Shown here piece by piece: positions 56,786 through 64,000 of a stretch of 64,000 nucleotides of DNA (the stretch's first letter is position 1; every line of letters starts with the position of its first letter). A program made the translations under genes and the position numbers. Source of the stretch: Mariannaea sp. PMI_226 (lineage: Eukaryota; Ascomycota; Sordariomycetes; Hypocreales; Nectriaceae); the NCBI GenBank assembly GCA_024336345.1, contig JANFOG010000003.1, positions 1,680,501 to 1,744,500 on the forward strand, written 5' to 3'. The notes beneath the pieces are model-generated. The model saw only the letters and a list, made by a program, of their open reading frames with translations, did no database searches and was not told the origin of the DNA.

Positions 56786-58033
56786 GTGTAAAAGGCTGGG
56801 CCTGTTGTATTTGATAACAAAACGGGAACCTATGCATATCGATATAAATACAAGAGTGCAAGAGAAGAAGAAGAATTTCTGGAAAGAGGCTTTAAGTTTA
56901 TATCTATCCATACGGTCAGCAAGCTAATCACAGCGGGCCTTTAAGAGGGGAAGGTTTCCTAATCCACAGCCTGTATCAGAATGCATCCGTCTGTCTATTT
57001 ACTTAATCTTTGGAGCACACTAGTATTTTCAAAAGCATACCTCAATGGAAATTCGATCAAATCTTGAAAATAATACAACAAGGCAGATAAGATAATTGAC
57101 TACAGTACCGTATCCGATGTTTTGTAGAAGGATGTTATTTAGACTTAAGGTACCGATTCTCCGTACATTGCAACGATATTTTGGTGAACTACTGTAGAAC
57201 AACATTAGCCATGATTGCTGTCTTCTGAACCAGGACAGGAGGGTGATATGTATTCGCACGGGAATACAATCTATCGTCAGGATGAAAACGGTAACCGCAT
57301 ATATTGGATCTTTAGGGGATGCGGACATGCTGAGGGTTTCCTTCATCCAAAGCTTCACTACAGCGCGGTTGCAGATCTAACTGTACCTTGGGATGCGGAC
57401 TCAAGGAAGAAAAAGAGGTCAACTCAAGAATGCGTTCACAGAGTCACATCGTATTTATTCAGACAGACGCTTGGACTTGGACCCATAATATGTCTTACTA
57501 GTATATACTTGGAGCAATTTACCAATTACCAATTTACCGCACCGACTGAGGACGTCGGGTATTCCACAATAAAGCGAGGAGGATGGTTTCCATCTTGCGC
57601 CAAAAGCGGGCTGATGGCTTCGACAATAAGCGACTAATATTCAGGTGCCCGCTAGAGTGGCCAATCAATATTGGACACTTGAAAACGCTGAATTGAGACG
57701 GAAATCGAAGACGAGCAGGGTGAGTGATGGTTTCGTATTGATGAAACCCTAGTCGCGCATTCAAACCAGGTTATTCGAAGAATATTTTTGCTACCATACA
57801 AATGGTTCCTTGTAATTGACTCAAATACACACGTTCTATCAGAATATCTAGTCAATCATGTTGAGCACCAAATCCAGAGTGGTAAGGGCGTTGTCAGGAT
57901 ACTAGGTAGGCTCACAGAAGCCGCTCATAGCCACCCGATATTTTTGACGCTACGTTGCTTGACAACCACAGCATGTCTATCTGTGACATGAACAAATGAG
58001 GAGTGATCAAAGTCCAGGCCTGTCTTGTTCGGT
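56786..58033. other. Intergenic with one orphan ORF
   Basis: A plus-strand frame with ATG at 57248 runs to 57637 (129 codons; RQDENGNRIYWIFRGCGHAEGF...). It has protein-like composition but no recognised domain, so it is not called as a gene. The rest shows nothing. Confidence 0.45.
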
Positions 58034-58891
58034 TCATTTCCATGCAAGCATCTCGCACTGAAGCGACCCAAACCACGCGTCCTCTGTTTCCGCCCACTTG
58101 TGCACAGCCTTTAGCGTTTCTTGTATCTCCTTCTCGCTAATACCCGCGTCTATCCAACTCTGGTAGAAAGCATCTCCCCTTTGTAGCTGTCCCGTGACAC
58201 GCCATGCCAGCCACTTTCGAGTTTCCGGACCCGAGAAGACCGTGGTTCCGGCCCCGAGGCGGACCTTGCCGGCGTCAGCATCGAAGCCGACTGCGCGGAG
58301 CCACGCCGGCATATTAGCCGCCACAGGCTCCGTTTCCGGCGCTCCCTTGTTCAATCCCCTCCTGAGATTTTGCGTCCACAACTTATCGAGACCCAAGCTC
58401 TGCGGATAAAAGTGGGAGCCAGCTGCGTCGCGCGTGGCGAGAATACCGCCGGGCTTCAGAACTCGTCGTATCTCGACTAGCGCCCGAAGCGGCAGCTCAG
58501 GTGATGGCAGCAGATGCCCGAACACTTGAGAGGCGAAGACTACATCGAAGGTATCATCATCGAAGGGGAGACTTTCCAATACATTGCCTTCCCGAAAGAC
58601 GACCGAGCCTGGTCCCTCAGTGGGAACATTTGCATTGGTAGCTAATTCTCTGGCCTTTTCCAAAACACTGGCCGAGATGTCGACGCCAACTGTAGTGCCC
58701 TGGCTGGCATGCTTGGCAAAGCCAGTGGTGATAGTACCAGGTCCGCACCCGACATCAAGAATATGATCTGTTTTGTTGATGTACGGCAAAAGAAAGCCGG
58801 CATCAGACTCGGCTGTGCGCGACTGGTGGGTTGCGATTGTGTAGTTGGAATGACCTTGAGTGTAGTTGCTTGGTTGGTTGGGTTGCGCCAT
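58034..58891 (-). CDS. SAM-dependent methyltransferase (UbiE/class I type)
   Basis: A single exon of 285 aa, ATG at 58891 (MAQPNQPSNYTQGHS). SAM-binding motif I is ILDVGCGPGTIT (D46-G52), the acidic end of strand 2 follows in VGVDIS, motif II/III are near DTFDVVFASQVFGHL and ALVEIRRVLKPGGILATRD. The C-terminal 100 residues are helical and fit a substrate lid. Soluble, cytosolic, no signal peptide. Substrate is not predictable; family members methylate quinones, sterols and small secondary metabolites. Neighbour at 59.7-60.5 kb is an SDR on the same strand, but 0.8 kb of non-coding DNA lies between them. Confidence 0.93.
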   Translation of the reverse strand: MAQPNQPSNYTQGHSNYTIATHQSRTAESDAGFLLPYINKTDHILDVGCGPGTITTGFAKHASQGTTVGVDISASVLEKARELATNANVPTEGPGSVVFREGNVLESLPFDDDTFDVVFASQVFGHLLPSPELPLRALVEIRRVLKPGGILATRDAAGSHFYPQSLGLDKLWTQNLRRGLNKGAPETEPVAANMPAWLRAVGFDADAGKVRLGAGTTVFSGPETRKWLAWRVTGQLQRGDAFYQSWIDAGISEKEIQETLKAVHKWAETEDAWFGSLQCEMLAWK

Positions 58892-59677
58892 ATTTTATCC
58901 AGAAACAAGAACTAGTGAATTGATTTGATTGTGTACTGTATGCCATCTACTGCAGTCGCTATCAAGTGCAGGTCGTCGTATTTATATGTCAAAAGTTGGC
59001 CAACTCATTCCACTTACATGGCAGCACCAAAGTCTAGCCATGTCAAGCGGATCTCGGTATCAATGGACCAAGTTGGGAATCTCGGGCCCGAAAAGATCCA
59101 CTCAAAGTTCGGTGTCGGAGTAATCCAAAACCGCGTCTTCAGCGATGACGGAATCTCCCATCAATGAGAAGGCTTCAGTTATTTGATGTGACTTAGCGCC
59201 TTAGGAGAGGATGTGGCCATGGACTAGTCGCACCCCCTAGATGATAACTCGTAATTTCATCAAGCTTGTAGTCTTGATTTTCTTCTGGCTCCCAGGCAGT
59301 AAACATTTTTAGACGGCATCAAATTATACTGACACCCCGTTCCTCGAAGTCTTGGTCAGATTTTAGTGGCGAAAACAAAGGTCTGACATCATAGGACGGG
59401 AAGTATTGTCGGATGGTTTTGATTGGGTACATTTGACAAACCTGCTGGTGATGACCGAATAGTGTCAAGGGTCCCATGCTCACCAGATGTACTCAAAAGA
59501 TATTTCATAGTCTTTCAGAGAGGAGCTGGCTTGTAACGCCGATTTTACCAGGTTGCGTTGCTTCGCTTTATCAATTATTGATGGTCATTAAAACAAGAAA
59601 ACGGAGGTGGGATGAGTGTCCAAACATTATTATACATGCGGTAAAGATATAATAGTCCATAGTCATGAGATGCGATC
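58892..59677. other. Intergenic, no gene seen
   Basis: Promoter of the methyltransferase gene and the 3' flank of the SDR gene. Short frames only. Confidence 0.6.
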
Positions 59678-60535
59678 TCACTGAGAAGGCGTAGCAATAG
59701 CATCATCAACAATCTTCCAAGTGTGTTCCTCAACCTTCTTAATCTGCTCATCAGTCCAGGTGGGCTTATTCTTGACCAAGTGTCCCTTGGAATCAATGCA
59801 ACTCCAAAACTTGCCCTCCTTCTCCTCAGCAGCCGAAACATCATAGGTTCCCTTGAGCAAGTTCGCGGCACAGGTCTCTGGACTAACACCGACAAGGCTG
59901 CTCAGGCCCCCAGCAACGCCGCGCATATACCATGGCAGAGTCTGGAAGAGATTTGTCTTGACAATTCCAGGATAGGCATGCAAGAAATGTCGTTTGCCGG
60001 AATTCTGCTCCTTCTGATGTGCGGCATAGGCTTGGATCATGGCATCGTTCATCGCGATGCAGTGGCTAGCTGCGTTTGAAACACTGAAGGTATTCTTGAG
60101 GTCCAAGTCTTCCCAGTTGAGATGAGCCGGGTTCCCGCGCAGGCTATCCAGGACGAGGAGGACCTTGGCGTCTTCTTTCAAAACGGGGAGAAGCTCTCGG
60201 ATCAACAATTGCTTGCCGTAGTGGTGGAGAGACATCTTGAAGTCGATTCCCTCGGGTGTCTCCGTCCTGCCCGCCGTGGTGAGGATGCCTTGGGTGAGGA
60301 CGAGCAGATCCAAGTCGGCCTCTTTGGCGGACTTGTAGGCATCCGTGTACTGCTTGATGGAACGCATAGATGATGCATCCAACTGCCTAAACTCGATGTT
60401 TGAGTGAGGAATGTCGTTTGGCTTGTTTCGGCCACTGATGATGACGGTAGAGGAAGGAGACTCGCCAGCGATGCGGCAGGCGATGGCGTAGCCAATGCCA
60501 CCAGTTCCGCCAACTACCAGCGCTCTTGTTGCCAT
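59678..60535 (-). CDS. SDR-fold protein lacking the catalytic Tyr/Lys pair
   Basis: A single exon of 285 aa, ATG at 60535 (MATRALVVGGTGGIGYAIA). The dinucleotide loop GGTGGIG (residues 9-15) and an Arg after strand 2 (SGRN) suggest NADP(H). LVLTQG stands where NNAG usually is, and LVLDSLRGNPAHLNWEDLDL follows with a Ser. In the segment where Y-x3-K is expected the sequence reads AASHCIAMNDAM, with neither residue. Family members in fungi resemble retinol/WW-domain-type oxidoreductases. Loss of the pair makes normal SDR chemistry unlikely, so it may bind cofactor without catalysis or use other residues. Soluble, no targeting signal. Confidence 0.85.
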   Translation of the reverse strand: MATRALVVGGTGGIGYAIACRIAGESPSSTVIISGRNKPNDIPHSNIEFRQLDASSMRSIKQYTDAYKSAKEADLDLLVLTQGILTTAGRTETPEGIDFKMSLHHYGKQLLIRELLPVLKEDAKVLLVLDSLRGNPAHLNWEDLDLKNTFSVSNAASHCIAMNDAMIQAYAAHQKEQNSGKRHFLHAYPGIVKTNLFQTLPWYMRGVAGGLSSLVGVSPETCAANLLKGTYDVSAAEEKEGKFWSCIDSKGHLVKNKPTWTDEQIKKVEEHTWKIVDDAIATPSQ

Positions 60536-60903
60536 TGTTTTTTTTTTCTGGTGTTTTGGTGTTTGATGAGGGGTGGGTCGGTAGAAGGATGGAATTGGGG
60601 GAGGAGGAATAAAAGCAGGACGGGAAGCTCGCTGTTCACGGGCGAATCAACTGCTCAGTGTAGTAGGGCATGTACTAGTGCCTGTGTCCGGAGCGGCGCG
60701 CTGCTTGTGGCCTTACTTGTGCTTGACCGTACGGTGAATATGCAGTTATGATGCTATCCAACAGCAGCAGTCTCAGGGAGGGGCTTCTCAATGAAGGGAG
60801 GGAGAAGAAGGGAGGAAACACAAGCCGGGAGAAGTTCGGACGAGGTCGAGGTCGAGATTGCGTACATGTGATGAAGGCCTGATTCCTTCCAGTACCTACC
60901 CAG

Positions 60904-60964
60904 CTACCATAGTGCCTACTATGGTGCCTGCTATGGTACCAACTATGGTACTTTACTATAGCAC
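60904..60964. repeat. Degenerate 12-bp tandem repeat around CTATGGT
   Basis: About four and a half units: CTACCATAGTGC, CTACTATGGTGC, CTGCTATGGTAC, CAACTATGGTAC and a partial unit. Each contains a near-palindromic ACCATAGT/CTATGGT core. Confidence 0.8.
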
Positions 60965-61413
60965 CTATTGTTTGGCGCTTTGACGCTTTTGACCTTTAAA
61001 ATTATCTCCCGCCTGGGAAATAATGTGTAACTCTATTGTACCTAGTCGCAAATATCGGAATTAGCGGCCTTAAAGTCTAGACGTGCATAATCAGAAGGCC
61101 AGGCATTCATGTTTACTCGTCATCAGAAGCACAGTCAACACTGTAGATACGTAAGTTACAGTTCCAGGCATTTGACATTGCATCAGGGTACTGACAGACT
61201 ATCTCGTACTGTACTCTAGCCGGATTATCCGTGTCCCGGAGAGATAGGAAACGATAGTCGACCCTGCCAACACGACCAGCACGGCCACAAGGGCGGCGGC
61301 CTGGCGGGTGCCTCGGTGGGACTGCTAATCCCAATGATGTGGCGAGTGTCTCAAAAATATTGGTGCAGACCTAGCGGAGCGATTGACAGACTACCAACGG
61401 GGCAGCTAATGCT

Positions 61414-61446
61414 GTACCTACCTTACTTCTAGTCGTAGGTAGGTAC
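61414..61446. repeat. Inverted repeat GTACCTACC / GGTAGGTAC
   Basis: Nine-bp arms at 61414-61422 and 61438-61446 with a 15-nt loop. TAGGTACC-type sequences recur in fungal intergenic DNA. No role can be assigned. Confidence 0.75.
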
Positions 61447-63344
61447 CTTTTAGGTTCGTTTCGGTGTAAATGATGGTCCTGCATAAGGCCGATACCTCTC
61501 ATGTGGAGTTGATCAACCCATACAGACCACAAATCAAGCCAGGAAAAAAATATATAACAAGGTCGACTACAGAACTACCATGTAGACCAATCGCCGTTCA
61601 ACGGGCTAAGGACCTTGAGGAAAAGATCCAGGCGTTCTCCAAGTTCGATTGTGCAGCCACACTCAACTTGATTTGTTTAAAATGAGATTGGTCTCATTTA
61701 TTTTCCACTTCTCCTTTTTGCTATCCGTAGATTGCTCGTGAAGCTAGTAAAGCTAGTAAACTAGTCTGGCGTAATCTCGGCACTTGACGAAGCCCGCCTC
61801 CAGAGCCGCCCAGGAGCCGCCCAGGACTTTGCAGTGTTGAACCTGTCTGTTTCAAACTTGAAGAGTCAATGGCGTCAAAATGTCCAAGACAGCTCAGAAC
61901 TTCTCATCTCTGCCCCCTGCTCATCGTCTCACTCATCCTTTCTCACTTTTCCGTCGGTGGCGTCAACTTTTGTCGCAAAACCAGTTATAAGCATCCACAA
62001 CAATTGAGAATGCATTGTCAAACAATCCTATCCCGCAACACTTCCGAGACTTGCCCATCTCCACTAATCCTCCACTACCATCACGATTCTAATGCAGTCC
62101 CTCCGAGACCACATCTCGGAGTCCAAAACGCTGTTGTTCTACTTACCTGCCTATCTCTTCAATGCCAAACACACATTGGCAATTGGCTCATTGTAGCTTT
62201 CGCCAATAGGCTTCATTGCACTCTCGTCGGTCGTATTCTTGCTCCAGGTGATGCTGTGTGACCTCGAGCAAAGGGACTAAGTGTAGAAATTAGTAGTTTT
62301 GACGGTATAGAAACCTATTATCAATTCTTGTCTTGCATTTATGCAATTGCACTGATGCCGAGACCCGAGAGGTGCTAGACGAAAAGAGAATACGACACCG
62401 CCAAGCAGCCCTATCAAAAACCAAAATCGAATATTGTATGAGACGTCCTCCGCCCCCCGCCCCCCTGTACTCAAACTAATGCACGCTTCTCGATCTGCGT
62501 CGGCGACGTGAGATGCAAACGCGGGCCGATGTAAGCAAAGCCGAGCCGCTGTAACGTGGGTTTGTGTGCGACAAGGATGGGAGCCTTACTCTTTCTAGGG
62601 CTTACCGCCTCTTGTTGACAGATAATCTGGGGTACGATCAGCCAATTACCCGCTCACCTACCCCCATGAGCAAAACATCAAGAACTGGACCTGTAACTTG
62701 ACCTTGCCCTCTTGATCGAACATACGTAGCTCCATCAAATCAGACCGATCATCGCAGAGGTAGCAGCCGCACTAGGTACTCTAAATTAGCTAAAGGACAA
62801 GGCTCTCAGAATGACTCCCATAAGGCCTTTCCATTGACACTGATGGCCATGAACATTGTAATGAAAAGCGTAAGGGTACACATGAAGGAGCAGATTAAAA
62901 TTCCAATGATTATGCAGTTGTATTTCCACAGTAACCTGCAAAATGCCTTTTTTTTTCTTCTTCTTTTTCTTAACCAAGTCCAGCACAAATGTGCCCAACT
63001 CTCCTTCAATGGTAACCCCAAATACTCGCTCTGACAACCGGAGGTCATAGGGTAGGTGGGCTACATATGCTATGCAATCTACCCCACGTCGTTTTCGTAG
63101 ACGGGCCGTTACAACCATACTGTCTTATAATAATACATCTGTCTGTGAGCGACTGTCTCAGCCTCCACCTCAGCTGTGGCGATCTCCCTCTACCATGATG
63201 AAAAGAGCGATATCCGAGTAAATACACGTTAAAGTAGTATGCGTAGTTTACGAAGGTTAAACATGAAAAAAGAAAGGAAAAAGGCGGTGGTTGAAAGAAG
63301 ATGAAATACGAGGCCATGGTTCATTTGTATGGAGGATTTCCCAA

Positions 63345-63352
63345 TATATAAA
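63345..63352 (+). promoter_or_regulatory. TATA box of the hydrophobin gene
   Basis: TATATAAA lies 142 bp upstream of the ATG and is followed by a C/T- and CAA-rich leader typical of a strongly expressed fungal gene. Confidence 0.65.
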
Positions 63353-63493
63353 CCAGCTCTCCTGGCCTCCCAATTCCAAATATCTCATCACTCTCATCTA
63401 CTTCAGCTTCATCTCAACAGCATCTCAATAATCAAACCCTCAACTTCTCTCACACCCTATTCCTGAGTCCAACCCCCTCAAACAACCTTCAAG

Positions 63494-64000
63494 ATGATGT
63501 TCAAGTCCCTTGTCCTCTGCCTCGCTGCCGTCGCTGTCGCGGCTCCCACCTACCCAGTCAAGAATGACTACCCAGTCAAGGGCGACGTCTCAGGCAAGGG
63601 TGATTACTCAGTCAAGGGTGATCACTCGGACAAGGGTGACTACTCCGTCAAGGCTCATGTCCCACATGATGATGACGATGACTACAAGGTCCACGTCGGC
63701 TACGAGGATGATGAGGATGATGATGAGGATGATGACCACTACTCTGGCGATAAGGACCACCACTATTCTGACGATGACGATGAAGACTACGGTTCTGGCG
63801 ACCATGGCCATCACTCCGGCAAGGGCAATCACCACACTGGAAAAGGCGATCACTCAACCACGAGCAACACCTCGGGTGATGTTTGTGGCAACGGTAACAC
63901 CGTCCATTGCTGCGATTCCGAAACCGCCAAGAAGTTGACCAACACCGGACTCATTCCCATTGGACTGGACCTCGAGAACCTCCTCGGCCAATGCAATGAG
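63494..64000 (+). CDS. Class I-like hydrophobin with repeat and acidic insert, 3' end outside window
   Basis: ATG at 63494 (a second ATG follows directly); the frame is open to the window edge (169 codons so far). A signal peptide runs to about residue 17 (AVAVAA). Residues 20-55 are six hexapeptide units, YPVKND, YPVKGD, VSGKGD, YSVKGD, HSDKGD and YSVKAH. Residues 56-120 are extremely rich in Asp, His, Gly and Tyr (DDDDD, EDDEDDDEDDD). The hydrophobin core starts with C131-x7-C139-C140-x26-C167, the spacing of class I rather than class II (11 residues after the CC). Expected to be secreted and to assemble at the hyphal or spore surface. The Asp/His insert could bind metal or calcium (inference). 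The last four cysteines lie beyond the window. Codons are C-ending, suggesting high expression. Confidence 0.88.
   Translation, partial: MMFKSLVLCLAAVAVAAPTYPVKNDYPVKGDVSGKGDYSVKGDHSDKGDYSVKAHVPHDDDDDYKVHVGYEDDEDDDEDDDHYSGDKDHHYSDDDDEDYGSGDHGHHSGKGNHHTGKGDHSTTSNTSGDVCGNGNTVHCCDSETAKKLTNTGLIPIGLDLENLLGQCNE

Larger units (their letters stand above)
60536..63493. other. Long intergenic region with short repeats, no firm gene
   Basis: It holds a degenerate 12-bp tandem repeat (60904-60964), a hairpin-forming inverted repeat (61414-61446), an uncertain frame at 61113-61334 (minus, no ATG at its start, three cysteines near its C-terminus) and a 130-codon frame at 61869-62261 (plus) with no domain. 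A T-rich tract lies at 62948-62972. The end is the promoter of the hydrophobin. Confidence 0.5.

Noticed and set aside
57248..57637. Orphan ORF with protein-like start
   Set aside because: No recognised family and no flanking exons; kept only as a note in the intergenic entry.
61869..62261. 130-codon ORF with hydrophobic N-terminus
   Set aside because: Could mimic a secreted protein, but the composition is poor in acidic residues and no homologue is recognised; competing frames look equally coding.
63510..63938. Met/Thr-rich and Ile/Val-rich frames over the hydrophobin
   Set aside because: They are shadow frames of the GAT/GAC-rich repeat; the true frame starts at 63494 with signal peptide and cysteine pattern.

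Overview
The window reads as nuclear DNA of a filamentous ascomycete (Pezizomycotina; a Sordariomycete of the Hypocreales type is my guess, genus not determinable). The evidence is about twenty spaced, monocistronic genes on both strands, most with one to six short introns (47-94 nt, GT-AG), two Zn2Cys6 regulators with fungal-type activator cores, a GH43 glycoside hydrolase, ACS- and maltose-type MFS transporters, a hydrophobin and long AT-rich intergenic stretches. I resolved exons by hand from splice sites, phase and family conservation, so many gene models join several open frames.

Layout. 1-4.4 kb: the 3' part of a putative nucleic-acid deaminase (OTT_1508-like), then a dynamin-family GTPase on the same strand. 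4.9-7.4 kb (-): HAK/KUP potassium transporter. 7.5-10.2 kb: mostly empty, with an antisense decayed coding remnant. 10.3-18.2 kb: a likely small catabolic locus with an AtuA-family protein, a Zn2Cys6 regulator (-) and a divergent ACS-family permease. 19-26 kb: a small secreted Cys-containing protein (-), a frameshifted secreted protein, an M20 metallopeptidase and a single-pass membrane protein with a Ser/Thr/Pro stalk. 26.7-34 kb: a DUF7924-type protein with a PD-(D/E)xK-like signature (-), a zinc-ribbon/Myb-like protein, an unresolved gene remnant and a bacterial-sugar-dehydrogenase-like SDR (-). 34-42.7 kb: sparse, with one ATF/CREB-type bZIP gene.

42.7-53.2 kb: a maltose/sugar transporter with highly biased codons, an RBR ubiquitin ligase broken by an in-frame TAG, a secreted GH43 enzyme with an Xyr1/XlnR-type box in its promoter, and a second Zn2Cys6 regulator (-) whose first cysteine pair is split by an intron. 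53.5-60.5 kb: a small Lys-rich protein (-), a CorA-like membrane protein with a degenerate GMN motif, a methyltransferase (-) and an SDR without the Tyr/Lys catalytic pair (-). 60.5-63.5 kb: intergenic DNA with short repeats. 63.5 kb to the edge: the start of a class I-like hydrophobin carrying a hexapeptide repeat and an Asp/His-rich insert.

The most plausible functional groupings are the deaminase-dynamin pair (conceivably defence or self-recognition, inference only), the AtuA-regulator-permease locus, and the sugar transporter plus GH43. Several genes look freshly broken (secreted protein at 20.4 kb, RBR at 45.5 kb, remnant at 7.5 kb), which suggests ongoing gene loss or sequence errors. 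No tRNA, rRNA, CRISPR or intact transposon was recognised.
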